Assembly: GCF_007860185.1 (NCBI RefSeq)
Contig: NZ_SJPY01000005.1
Span: 530,713 to 594,712, forward strand
Length of the DNA stretch: 64,000 bases
Origin: Novipirellula aureliae
GTDB taxonomy: Bacteria; Planctomycetota; Planctomycetia; Pirellulales; Pirellulaceae
Direction of reading: 5' to 3'
Position 1 is the first letter of the stretch, and each line of letters opens with the position of its first letter. A program made the position numbers and the translations under genes. This document shows, in pieces, positions 27,751 to 37,600 of the stretch. The notes beneath the pieces are model-generated. The model did not search any database. It saw nothing but the letters and a program-made list of their open reading frames with translations, and was not told the origin of the DNA.

Positions 27751-28145
27751 GAGGCTTCTTTAACGTGTGTCCAATGTTGTGTTTGCTGGACAGTCTATTG
27801 GCTCAGCGTTGATTTGAAAATCCGCCAAGCAGAGAATGTAAAATGCAGTGAGTAGGCTGTTGACTAAGGACGTCATGAAAAATAGCGTTTACATTTAACT
27901 CACCTAATAAACGGATCATTCCGTTCTTACGTTGATCTGAGTCCACAACTTAACCCCCTCTCCCAAACTTCGTTTGGGGGAGGTCGAACGCGGCGTCAAG
28001 CCGCCGTTCGGGAGGGGGTGCCACGATGTACTTCGTGCAAGGCTCTACGGGCCCCCTCCCTCGCGAACGCCTTAAGGGCAACGGTCGCTCCCCCGACTGC
28101 GCCGAGGGCGGTACAGCAAGCGTAAACGTTATTGATTTTGACGGC
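27751..28145. other. Intergenic region with upstream area of the Bat operon
   Basis: Contains the probable leader of moxR (27751 to about 27900) and a multi-hairpin repeat. An 8-base inverted pair AATGTAAA/TTTACATT lies near 27836-27896. No gene was seen. Confidence 0.5.
27954..28112. repeat. Multi-hairpin dispersed element, copy 2
   Basis: Same element as 10874-11043 and in the same orientation: shared blocks GGGGGAGGTCGAACGCGGCG, CGTTCGGGAGGGGG, CTTCGTGCAAG, GGCCCCCTCCCTCGCGAA and GCCTTAAGGGCA. The right third is more diverged. It lies between the hydrolase stop and the Bat operon start. Confidence 0.85.
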
Positions 28146-29840
28146 CTATCGAAGCACGCGAGATGGCTGCTGGGCCAATTGCCAATAAATTTGCTCTCCG
28201 TCGCGGCGGGTTAGCAGCATGTTTCGTTTAGCGGCGGGCAATCCTTTACGAACGAGTTCGTAAAGATCGCGAAGCATCGATTCGTTGTCGCCGTAATAAC
28301 TGTGCCCGAGGAGGCTCAAGTCGATTCCGCTAACATCGATCGTTTCGACACCTGGGACGACGACGATGTTTGCGCCACTCTCTCCGGCTCGTGGATAGCC
28401 GTGGACGGTTTTCGATGCGATCAATGCTTGGTCGTCGGAGGAGGCATACAGCGTCACTTGGTTGGATACCTCCAATAGAGCCGGAGCCAAATCGCGACGG
28501 AATCGATCCGCATCGACATCGGGAGCCGCCAGCACGATGCGGTCGAACATCGGCACGGAATCGCGATCACGAGGATCAAGCTCATATCGAATTTGCTCAA
28601 TCGCGGCCGTCATCGCCCGGTTGCCCATGCTGTGAGCGACCACATTGATAGAATCCGCACCACTCTCTTCGGCCAACTCCAGTAAGAACTGTTTCAGATG
28701 ATAGATCGTCCATTCCGAATTGTTCTCGTCGATGGTGTATCCCATCAACGACGCTTGACTCGGCCAACTGTAACAAACCGGAACCCCTTCAAATGGCAAA
28801 TCGACCGCGATCTGTGCCGTTCGCAATACGGCGGATTCGAAGTCGACGTTGTAGCCATGGATGAATACCAACAAGTCACGCTCGGGTGACTTCGCGATCA
28901 TGCTGGACATCCGTTGTTGGAAATCGGTTTTCCCCAATTCAATCGCACTGGTTAGAACCACATGTTTTTGCTGATCTTCGCGGACTTCAAAATGCAGCAA
29001 GCTGGGGCGTTCCACCAAGCCACGCTGATGCGAATCGGGCACCGTCACCTCACAAACGCCGCGAACCAGTTGACCGCGATCCGACGTGTAAGTGACACCA
29101 TGCTTTTCAATGTTTGATTGCCCAAGTACCACCATCGCTGCGGCCAAGCATCCCAGTAGGCCGCCAGCTAGCATCGACAGATTGCCCGCCTGCGTTCGCC
29201 CACGAAGCCAACTCATTGCGCCAAACGCGAAGAGCAGCAGTGCCATACCGGTCAAACCTACAAATGCGGTGGTTTGTCCGCTGAGCTGATAATTTGACAG
29301 TTCGATCGGGCTGCGATCACGGTCGGTTGCATAAAAAACCTGAACGGTCGCGAAGCCGTCTTCGTTCGGAGCTTTTTCGTTCGGAGCCCCTGCGTTCGGG
29401 GCCCCTGCATTCGGGGCTCCTGCGATGCGGGCGGCTTCGGGTTGCACCTCGAAGGATGGAGGCACCGACATTTCCATCCTGACGGATGACGCACTCTCGC
29501 TAGGGGCCGACGGATGGGGAGCAACACGCACCGTGCTAGCCGATCCAGGGGCCGTCATGCTTGGGGCCGTCATGCTACGGGCCGTCATGCTTGGGGCCGT
29601 CATGGCCGGAGGGTAATCGAGTGGCATCGCCTCCGCAGCTGGTGGAGGCATTTCAACAGGAATCGATGGCGCGAAATCATCGGCGACATAATCGCGTTCC
29701 GATGCCGGTTCGGCATGAGCCTGCTCCGATCGGCCTGATTCGGATTCTGCTGAACAACCTGCGAATAACGACAGAAAAACTCCAGCCGAGAAGCAAAAAG
29801 CGAGACAGACTGTGGGGCGTTTCGGTTTGAGATAGTTCAT
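28146..29840 (-). CDS. Alpha/beta hydrolase lipoprotein (DUF900-like)
   Basis: 564 residues from the ATG at 29840. A lipoprotein signal ends LSLFAGC (lipobox cysteine at 29). A low-complexity region follows, with MTAPS pentads and AGAPN pentads. Two membrane helices (about residues 195 to 245) come next, and then an alpha/beta hydrolase domain: LLVFIHGYNVDFESAV, WPSQASLMGY, nucleophile motif AHSMGN, and DRIVLAAPDVDADRF. These match DUF900 hydrolases, whose substrates are mostly unknown. The N-terminal repeats are made of 15 bp DNA units. Monocistronic or loosely linked to the oxidoreductase upstream (109-base gap). Confidence 0.88.
   Translation of the reverse strand: MNYLKPKRPTVCLAFCFSAGVFLSLFAGCSAESESGRSEQAHAEPASERDYVADDFAPSIPVEMPPPAAEAMPLDYPPAMTAPSMTARSMTAPSMTAPGSASTVRVAPHPSAPSESASSVRMEMSVPPSFEVQPEAARIAGAPNAGAPNAGAPNEKAPNEDGFATVQVFYATDRDRSPIELSNYQLSGQTTAFVGLTGMALLLFAFGAMSWLRGRTQAGNLSMLAGGLLGCLAAAMVVLGQSNIEKHGVTYTSDRGQLVRGVCEVTVPDSHQRGLVERPSLLHFEVREDQQKHVVLTSAIELGKTDFQQRMSSMIAKSPERDLLVFIHGYNVDFESAVLRTAQIAVDLPFEGVPVCYSWPSQASLMGYTIDENNSEWTIYHLKQFLLELAEESGADSINVVAHSMGNRAMTAAIEQIRYELDPRDRDSVPMFDRIVLAAPDVDADRFRRDLAPALLEVSNQVTLYASSDDQALIASKTVHGYPRAGESGANIVVVPGVETIDVSGIDLSLLGHSYYGDNESMLRDLYELVRKGLPAAKRNMLLTRRDGEQIYWQLAQQPSRVLR
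29364..29423. repeat. Four 15 bp units in coding sequence
   Basis: Units of the form GTTCGG(A/G)GCCCCTGC, four in a row (the first diverged), encode AGAPN/EKAPN pentads in the hydrolase lipoprotein. Confidence 0.9.
29548..29607. repeat. Four 15 bp units in coding sequence
   Basis: GGGGCCGTCATGCTT and close variants, four in a row, encode MTAPS/MTARS pentads in the same lipoprotein, 125 bases from the other minisatellite. Confidence 0.92.
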
Positions 29841-29949
29841 GCGAGCTTTGCCTAACGCGAGAGACGGATCTAGCAAAACTCGCTTGTACCAACAAATACC
29901 GGCCAAGATCAATTGCGATTGCCGACACTCATGGGGTACCCATGGGGCG

Positions 29950-31140
29950 TCAATTTGCCGTCAATGCGACATCCGTCCAAGTACCATCGGCTTGCGAACT
30001 CTCGATTGCTGCAGCGATGAATGCGATGCCCATCCGTCCATCTTCGACATTGGCATACTTATTTCCATCACAATGGAATGGTTTGCCATCGAGATAGGCT
30101 CGCACATCTTGTTCAAAACAGCGATGAAGCCGAGCAAACGCATCGTGGAATCCTTCGGGATGTCCAGGTGGGACTTGCGGCTCATCGAGCAAATCTTGAG
30201 GAACATCCCCGAGGAATCCATCGTTTGGCGATACCCCGCCGCGGAAATACGTTCGATCGGGTTGTCCCGCCAGCATAATCGTCAATTCCTCAGGGGACTC
30301 TTGCGACCAAAGCAGGGTTCCCTTCGATCCATTGACCTCGATTCCCAAATTGTTCTTGTGACCAATCGCAATTTGAGTTGCCCGGACGAGTGCTTTCGAA
30401 CCATTGGAAAGTTCACAGTAGGTCGTGAAATGGTCATCGAGCTTTCGGCCTTCTACGAACGTTTCGACATGGGCTTGCACTCGAGTGACGTCCAATCCGG
30501 TGACAAAGCGAAGTTGCATCAAAGCGTGAGTCCCGATGTCACCGCCGCAGTTACTAGCACCCGACTTCTTCGGGTCGACGCGCCATTCGGCTTGTACGTT
30601 GCCGGTATCCTCGGTTCGATCGGCCATCCATCCTTGCAGGTATCGTGAATCAACCCACCGAACATCGCCTAACAATCCGCTCTTGACAATGAAACGCGAA
30701 AAGCGAGTGGTCCAGTGTCCAAGGTAAGTATGAGCGACACCGAAGGGTACCTTGTTTTCTTTGACCGCCGCGACCAACTTGTCGGACTCTTCGAGAGAAA
30801 CCGTTAGAGGTTTCTCGCACATGACCGGGATGCCGGCTTGGACGCACTTCATCGCCGGATCAAAGTGGACATGGTTGGGGGTAACGATGAGCGCGTAGTC
30901 GATACGTTCACCCACCGGCTTCTTCAATTCTTCTTGGATCATTTCGTCATAGCTGCGATAACCTTTTAGTGGATACGCCCAATTCTCAGCCTCTTTCATC
31001 GCCGTCTCGGGATCGGGATGCAGTGCCGCTGCGGTGACTCGCCGCGTCCCGTCAAAATGAATCGCCCGTTGATGAGGATGAGAAATAAACGCTCCGCCGC
31101 CACCGCCGATAAGTCCCACGTTGAGTTGTCTTTGTGCCAT
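29950..31140 (-). CDS. Gfo/Idh/MocA family oxidoreductase
   Basis: 396 residues, usual length for the family. The N-terminal NAD(P)-binding region has GLIGGGGGAFISHPHQRAI, a Gly-rich variant of the Rossmann motif. The characteristic VMCEKPLTVS (EKP lysine) and GGDIGTHALMQLRF (active-site Asp and His) follow. There is no twin-arginine or other signal, so it should be cytoplasmic. Such enzymes oxidise or epimerise sugars and inositols, and planctomycetes have very many; the substrate cannot be predicted. It has no sugar-transport or isomerase neighbours. Its start overlaps nothing, and 164 bases separate it from the membrane protein upstream. Confidence 0.93.
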   Translation of the reverse strand: MAQRQLNVGLIGGGGGAFISHPHQRAIHFDGTRRVTAAALHPDPETAMKEAENWAYPLKGYRSYDEMIQEELKKPVGERIDYALIVTPNHVHFDPAMKCVQAGIPVMCEKPLTVSLEESDKLVAAVKENKVPFGVAHTYLGHWTTRFSRFIVKSGLLGDVRWVDSRYLQGWMADRTEDTGNVQAEWRVDPKKSGASNCGGDIGTHALMQLRFVTGLDVTRVQAHVETFVEGRKLDDHFTTYCELSNGSKALVRATQIAIGHKNNLGIEVNGSKGTLLWSQESPEELTIMLAGQPDRTYFRGGVSPNDGFLGDVPQDLLDEPQVPPGHPEGFHDAFARLHRCFEQDVRAYLDGKPFHCDGNKYANVEDGRMGIAFIAAAIESSQADGTWTDVALTAN

Positions 31141-31304
31141 TGATTGAACCTTCCAAAAAAGTTACGACTCGATTGTTCATTTGCTACCCCAATGGTAGCG
31201 CTGAAGATTACCAAGCGACGATGCCTTTCATCCAGCAGAATTAGCAGGAAATCTTACCACAAACCACTCGACGCAAGAACCACCCGAACCGACTTCACAC
31301 GCCC

Positions 31305-32564
31305 TCAATTCGGCGACGAAAACACTTGCTCGACATGCCGACACGCCTTCGAAAACTCATCACAACTTGCAAAAGCAATACGTGGGACAAAGAACCGATA
31401 CCGGTTGTTAAACTGAAATATCAATCCATATCGATTGCCGCGAACGTGTCGGATGTGTGACCAATCACACTGGACCGCGGTGGAGTCTTGTTGCAGGAAG
31501 ACAAATTGATCGCATATCAACATCGCGGTCGCCTTTGATGTCGCGTCTCCAAAAGGAGCATTGCGACGGTTCAGCCAAATTCCAACGATCGCAGGCATGA
31601 CCAAAATCAATCCGACAAGCGTTGCGATTCCGCCACCTGCCCAAAGAGGTGGGGCGACACGGTTGTAGTGTGCCGTCCAATAAGGAGTCCACGTTGTCGA
31701 GCAGTACAAATCCCAAGCCATCCATAACAGCCACACGCCAGGCACCAAGGCGATTGTCCCCAGGATGACTCGAACGGCCATTCCCAAGCGATTGGCATTG
31801 CCAGACAAAAGACTATGTTTCCAGGTTCCGATTCGGTACGCCACGCTTCGGTATCCATCGTTAAACCGCTTGGGCAACGCCCCGCGTTCCGCAGCAACAC
31901 GCAGCCCGTTGGGCACGCGGTTTAACGTAGCTTCCTCTACATCGTTGCTGACCAGCGGTGGTTGAATTTGTATCAAAGCACTACGCCGAATCGAAAGCCT
32001 TCGCCACCAATGTGCATCCTCGAATTGACTGGCGGTCACGATAATCGGATAGCCCCATAGCTGATCCTTGTAGCCACTCGAATTGACTTCGCTACGGCCC
32101 GAGATCAAAGCGGCCCAAAAACGGATTCCGGAGTAGTGCAGTTCGATCGCTGTGCCGTCGTAGTTACCATGAACCGAATCGCCCAACCACGGAGACCTGT
32201 GGATCATCCGCTCGGCACGATGTTTCCCCGAGTTGCGAAGCACGGTGCCGTAGACGATCCCAGCGGTAACCAAAAGAAAGAAAACCGATGCGACCCAACT
32301 TTCTAGAGAGTGCCAATTTGTTGGGAATAGATTAAAAAGATTAAATAGTTGCATGGCAATAAGCACGGAACCAAAGAACAATGTCGACATCACTTGGACC
32401 GGTTTCCCGAGCGTGTGAATCATCTCTTCTCTGGTAGAAGTTCCAGAAATCTTCATCACGGACGATGGCGGAACGTCCGGTTTATCCTGATCAGCAAGTT
32501 TGGACTCGCTAAATTCGGAAGGCGGCAGATAGGGGTTCACGGTTTTTGATGCGTCTTCGTTCAT
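31305..32564 (-). CDS. Hypothetical membrane protein with an embedded palindromic repeat
   Basis: 419 residues. The N-terminus starts NPYLPPSEF, a motif common at the start of planctomycete membrane proteins. Two helices lie near residues 55 to 105, a large loop of about 155 residues follows, then two helices near 265 to 330, and a C-terminal soluble tail (VFLQQDSTAVQCDWSHIRHVRG). The tail and loop have the look of a duplicated domain. The loop contains an in-frame 67 bp palindrome (31860-31926) encoding about 22 residues (LNRVPNGLRVAAERGALPKRF), of the same family as intergenic repeats. No function recognised. Confidence 0.8.
   Translation of the reverse strand: MNEDASKTVNPYLPPSEFSESKLADQDKPDVPPSSVMKISGTSTREEMIHTLGKPVQVMSTLFFGSVLIAMQLFNLFNLFPTNWHSLESWVASVFFLLVTAGIVYGTVLRNSGKHRAERMIHRSPWLGDSVHGNYDGTAIELHYSGIRFWAALISGRSEVNSSGYKDQLWGYPIIVTASQFEDAHWWRRLSIRRSALIQIQPPLVSNDVEEATLNRVPNGLRVAAERGALPKRFNDGYRSVAYRIGTWKHSLLSGNANRLGMAVRVILGTIALVPGVWLLWMAWDLYCSTTWTPYWTAHYNRVAPPLWAGGGIATLVGLILVMPAIVGIWLNRRNAPFGDATSKATAMLICDQFVFLQQDSTAVQCDWSHIRHVRGNRYGLIFQFNNRYRFFVPRIAFASCDEFSKACRHVEQVFSSPN
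31860..31926. repeat. 67 bp palindromic element inside a gene
   Basis: Arms GTTAAACCGCTTGGGCAACG and CGTTGGGCACGCGGTTTAAC are near-perfect inverted copies (three mismatches). The arm sequence matches the start of the element at 42557 and parts of 5290-5366. The host reading frame stays open through it. Confidence 0.88.
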
Positions 32565-32876
32565 TCGTTTACTATAGCCGTTATTTACGACACCAAATTG
32601 AGAGAGAGAGCGACTTCCATTACCATCGAACGACGACTCAATGGCGACTTTGAAAATCTCTTATGCCCCAAACGCCACAGGCATTAAAGTTTGCCCATTT
32701 GCCCTGTCTTTCGCCGGAAAACTCGCTAAAACCGCACCCCCCAACTTTGTACTAAACAATCGGCACCGCGGGGGACGATTCAAACAGTGATCGATCGGAT
32801 GCGATCCAAGTGGGATCATTCCTACGGGTTGCTCGGCAATTGCGAATGCAGTCTCAAAATAGAACAAGGAAGGCCA
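32565..32876. other. Intergenic region before the outer-membrane protein gene
   Basis: Divergent upstream region of the membrane protein (minus) and the barrel protein (plus). A longer plus-strand frame reaches back to 32787 but has poor coding character. No promoter boxes were convincing. Confidence 0.45.
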
Positions 32877-34241
32877 ATGAAGTTTCAACACAAAAGACGC
32901 AGGTGGATTTCTCTCCTCGTCGCTCCCATTATGGGGACAATCTCCATCGGATTCAGCGGAAGTGTGGTCGAGGCCCAAACGGGCTGTGAGCCGATCTGCG
33001 ACCCCTGTGCACCCGTACAACAGGTGATTCCCTGTGTGCCATCGGATACACAATATTCCGGTGCAGACTACTACCGGGCTCCCGATCAACATGTTTCCCC
33101 GGCGACTCCCGTGACCCCCGCGCCTCAGCAAGCGATCCCTGAAACATCTAGCAACGCGGATTCCCAGTCCGTTCCTTCGCAGTCATTGCTGTCACCGAGT
33201 GACTTTTCGCCGCCAATCACTGATGTCAATCTGTCCTCTGGTTTGGCGACCAATTTTGGGTCGGGCGGAGCAGGATCGCTGGCGTTCTCCGATTCCTTCG
33301 TTACTCCTGGTTACATCGAGAGCGCAAAGATCCAAACGCGAGTGCGTCTTCGTTACGACAATATGACGGGTGCGAACAAGCCATCACGCGGCCAATTCCT
33401 CTATCCATCGCTCGGAGCCTTCGGTGGTGACGGTCCACCAGACGGCGGTATCGGCGGCGGCGGCGGTGGTGGCGGCGGCGGCGGCGGCGGTGTAGGCATC
33501 GGCGGTGGCTTGGGTTCGGCCGATGTCGATCTCGAACAGGTTTCGACTTACATCGAAGTTGCACTCCGCGAGCGATTGTCCATCTTTATCGACGTTCCCA
33601 TCCGCTGGATCGGCCCTATCAACTTTGGTGGACAAGCCGGCTTCACCGATGGCACACAGCGCGGTGCAGGTGACATTAGCGCCGGCTTCCGCTGGGGGCT
33701 TATCGATTGTCCCAATGAACATCTGACATTCCAACTTCGAACGACTCTTCCCACGGGTGAACCACTTAGAGCCATCGGAACGGGTAACACAACGATCGAT
33801 CTTGGCTTGTTGTACGACCAACAACTGACTTCAAAATTGTGGTTCTTCTCGGAAATCAACGATTGGCAAACACTCGATGCCGTAACGCTTGATCCAGCCA
33901 CGATCAGCAACCCGAACTTGGCGAGCCAGGACGCGAACATCCTTCGTGGAGGCGTGGGCTTAGGTTACGAACTGTTCCGCGGCGGTTCATGTTGCCAACC
34001 GAAGAAGTTGACGCTGTTGACGGAAATCGTAGCATGGACAGTACTTGACGGTGTCACCACTAGCTTGGATCCGAATGTCAATACGGTCGAAGATGCGACC
34101 GGTGATACGATTGTCAACGGAAAGTATGGCTTACGTTACAACCAAGATCAAAATTCGATCTATGTTGGCTATGGCCACAATTGGACCAACGATCGTTGGT
34201 ACAGCGATCTGTTCCGACTCGAATGGCAACGAACTTTCTAA
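32877..34241 (+). CDS. Outer-membrane beta-barrel protein with polyglycine loop
   Basis: 454 residues from the ATG at 32877, with AAGGAAGG 5 bases upstream. A signal peptide (basic KFQHKRRRW, hydrophobic core, VVEAQ) is followed by a Cys/Pro-rich linker (CEPICDPCAPVQQ). The remainder has alternating beta-strand segments ending in the outer-membrane style LEWQRTF. Conserved-looking strands include RERLSIFIDVPIRW, TFQLRTTLPTGEP and IYVGYGHNWTNDRWYSD, as in transporter-like barrel proteins of the MetA-pathway/DUF3187 type. A run of about 13 glycines (33455-33495) sits in one loop. A strong terminator follows. Ligand unknown. Confidence 0.82.
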   Translation: MKFQHKRRRWISLLVAPIMGTISIGFSGSVVEAQTGCEPICDPCAPVQQVIPCVPSDTQYSGADYYRAPDQHVSPATPVTPAPQQAIPETSSNADSQSVPSQSLLSPSDFSPPITDVNLSSGLATNFGSGGAGSLAFSDSFVTPGYIESAKIQTRVRLRYDNMTGANKPSRGQFLYPSLGAFGGDGPPDGGIGGGGGGGGGGGGGVGIGGGLGSADVDLEQVSTYIEVALRERLSIFIDVPIRWIGPINFGGQAGFTDGTQRGAGDISAGFRWGLIDCPNEHLTFQLRTTLPTGEPLRAIGTGNTTIDLGLLYDQQLTSKLWFFSEINDWQTLDAVTLDPATISNPNLASQDANILRGGVGLGYELFRGGSCCQPKKLTLLTEIVAWTVLDGVTTSLDPNVNTVEDATGDTIVNGKYGLRYNQDQNSIYVGYGHNWTNDRWYSDLFRLEWQRTF

Positions 34242-34270
34242 GTTCTTGTGTTGAAACCTAAGATGAAATG

Positions 34271-34309
34271 AATCTCGGTTGAGTCTTCTCTCAACCGAGA
34301 TTTTTTTTT
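34271..34309 (+). terminator. Strong rho-independent terminator
   Basis: Perfect 13 bp stem AATCTCGGTTGAG/CTCAACCGAGATT with a 6-base loop, followed by a T run to 34309. It ends the barrel protein transcript about 30 bases after its stop codon. Confidence 0.95.
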
Positions 34310-34352
34310 GACGCCCTAACCCGGATGATTCATTAGCCGTTTTGGCGATAGC

Positions 34353-34468
34353 GGCCTGTCGATTTAATCGGTTTGACTCGACTTATTGTTTGACGCCAAG
34401 CCATAGGCGACCGCTTTTGGAAAAGCTGACGCCTTCGGCTAAGCGTTAAACGATTAAATCGACAGGCC
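34353..34468. repeat. 116 bp element with 18 bp perfect inverted ends
   Basis: GGCCTGTCGATTTAATCG (34353-34370) is exactly inverted at 34451-34468. The interior is non-coding and includes TTTGACGCCAAGCC. It looks like a small miniature-transposon or REP-type element. It lies in the gap 34310-34675, where no gene was found. Confidence 0.85.
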
Positions 34469-34675
34469 GATAGCCACGTCCCAGAATTCCTTCAATTCAC
34501 GCCATTGGAGCTTACCTCCGTTTGACGGAGCGTATCAAGTTCATGCTGACAAACCACCCCCTTGGGTTGCGAATCCTAAATGAAGATTCTCTTTGCCATG
34601 CCATGCCTGGAAAAACCATATTCGTTTACAAGCGTTTACGCATGTTGTACCTCTCACGTCCCCAGCCGCCTTGCG

Positions 34676-37600
34676 TTACTCGTTAATCCGCATGCGTTCG
34701 ATTGCCATCGGGATACTGTCGTTGATGACGACGCCCGTCCGGCGAAGCTGCTCGGATTGAAGTGCACGTGTGAGTTGCCCCAATTCACCGACTTCAGGTA
34801 TCACCCGGCGAACTTGATCGAGTAGCATTGGCGAATCCAAATTACCGACTTTGGCATCGCGAACCATTCGCAAAATCCCCAAACTTGGCTGCGATGGATC
34901 GCCGGCGGTTGCAACGGATGCCGACTCGATATGCTCTGTGACGTCAAGAAAAATTAAATTGGCACAGCGGATTCCTTCGAGTTGCTCACCGAGGTAGCGA
35001 CTTGTGATTAAGTTCGAGTCGGTGAAAGCACGATCGGGCCGAGCATCACGGGTCATCAAGCACAATTGCCCGTCTGCGGAGCGGAGTTCCTCTCCGTGAA
35101 AAAACAGCAGCACGGTATTGTTCGATGCCTGCGTCCCGGCTAGTTCGAACCGACATTGCTGAATGAGTTGACGAACGTTGTCCGATCGGCAAATGTCGCC
35201 CGTCAATGCTGGATAAACCGGTGCACCACTAATGACTCGGTTGAATGCAGGCATCTTCTCATCTTCCACACGAAGTAAATTGAGCACCTGTTTTTCAAAC
35301 TCCTTCCGCTTCGTCCATGGGACTCGGGTACTCACCATCAATAGATGCAAGGTTTGATCCTTTGACGGATTATTGCAGTCGAGCGTGACATGTGCCAAAG
35401 AGCTTTCATCCTCGACGAGACCGGGTAAATCAAGAAACACGTGGTTCTCTTCGAGCGATAAAAGCACTGGAATTTGAAAGCGAAGCACGTCAGCGTCTTC
35501 ACTCACATCAAGCTTTACGACCGATTGTAGAAACCCATTCACCCAAGCACGAACGGTCTTCGGAGTTTCCTTGTCGATGTCGGATGAGGAGGGCAAACGC
35601 ACGTAGCCTTCGATCGTTCCGGTCGCCGTTGTCGACGCCGCCGATGCTGAAAACGAATTTCGCTCCGACAATTGCAGTTCAACTGCTGACGCTTCCGATC
35701 CAACAAAACGCTCGGCGACCAATTCTACCGGTCGCTCAATCCGAGAAACCATCCGCGTCACCCGATCGGTCAGCCCCGATTTGGCTTCTGCCGTTACGGA
35801 GATACGGTTGACACCAAGCGTCAATGGAATCTCAATGATGGTCAAATGTGTTTTTGACTCTGGCGAAGAAGGCAATTCGACAGGTATTTCATTATCGTTG
35901 ATCCTGCAACGGACCTGATCGAGATCCGCGCACTCGATGTTTGCAGCAATCGAAATCGTGGGCGAATCAAACGTGGCACCATTCGCTAGACTTAAGATAA
36001 TCTTTGGTTGTTCCGGTAGCGGCATCGCGACCAGCGAGAGACTCTTTCGCTGGCAGACTTCATTCTCATCATCTCGAAGCTCGAGATCAATTCGATTGAC
36101 GCCAACCGAAAGAGGAAGCGAATCGACAACGACCAACCATTCGTTCTCACCTTCCGCATTTGCAGCTGACTCGAAGTCCCAGTTCGTCGTAATGATGCCG
36201 TTGACGCGCAGCCGAATGTTCGATTTGTCTAGGCCTTGGTTCGACTTTACAAGCAAGGAAATCGAACCCTGATTCTGATCATTGATACCACTGGTCAGCG
36301 ACTCGATGGTCGGTGGATCCTTGACCTTGACTTGAACGACGGGCGACTCGATCACTTGATCACCCGAGTTCATTTGAAGAGCAACGATACTTTCACCGAG
36401 CGGCAAACGAACTCGAGCGGTGACACGGTTGCCATTGACGGTGACATCCTCAAGATCAACGGCGTCTCGATTCCGCAAGCCCGAAAACTTGCTAAGCGGT
36501 TCGATTTCATCGGCATCGACACTCGCTTCAAGTTCGAACCATTGCTGATCCGTTTCTGGATCTGCGTCCGACGGAGCTAACGGATTGAGTGCCGTTAAAC
36601 GCAGTTTTCGTGGCGTAAACTCTCGTTCGGGAGGCCGCAGTTCATCGATTCCAGGTGCGTCGACGTCGACGTCCACGGGCTCCGATGCGGCCAACGAGAC
36701 AACCCAAGATTGCCGTTTCAATCCATCAGGCAGCCGATCACTATGTGCGGTCACATAGAGGGAAGAGTAGAAATTAGGTTGTAATTCGCCCTGAATTTTG
36801 CCGGTCCAAATCTGCGCGTCCTGCTCCGACCGAGATAGCGAGACCGCGGGATGTTCGTCGAGAGATACGGTCACTTTGCGGATAGAGTTGGCCGGGGCAC
36901 CGGGAACGGAAACCAAAATTTGGTCTGGTTGTTGGAGGACTTCGTACAGGTCGCCTTCGGCATCCACCGTATTGCCAGCGGCATCGATCACACGAGCGAC
37001 CATCGAAATATCGACAAAGGGCGGCCAGACATCGGGTATACGATTATTGGCGAGCAGTTCGTCGACCAAAGAATCTCCCGAGAACTGGTCACGGTATTGG
37101 GCAAAGGGCGCAAACCGGACCGAATCTTCGGGTGTTTCGGGGTTGAAGTGCCACCCCGCTTTCGCTTCAATCTCTGGACCACTCGACTGGAATGGCCCCG
37201 ACGGCGTCCAAGCCAACCAGGCGAGGTCGCCCACACGATCACGGCGACTACTGATAAACGAAAACAGCGGTTTGCGTTCGTCTGTCGCTTGGCCCAATTC
37301 CTCCGCGACATCGATTTGTTGCTGATTCCGTTCGACTCGAAGTTTCACGTCATCGCCAGGTTTCAGGAAGGAAATCGCCTGAAAAAACTCTTCTGGATCG
37401 GAATACGGTTGAAGCGATCCGTCTTGACCAACCATGCCGAGTAAAACGTCACCCGGTTTGAGTTGGCTCGGCTTGAGTTTACTTGATGCCGCATTTTCAT
37501 CCATCTCACTGACAACGATCGACTCGCCATCACAACACCATTTGACCGAGCGAATCGCAGACCGTTTTCCGATCAGATCGACAAGATCCCCAAGGTACCA

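Noticed and set aside
32661-33131. Minus-strand open frame of 156 codons
   Set aside because: It overlaps the start and signal peptide of the barrel protein on the other strand and has irregular composition with no domain pattern.
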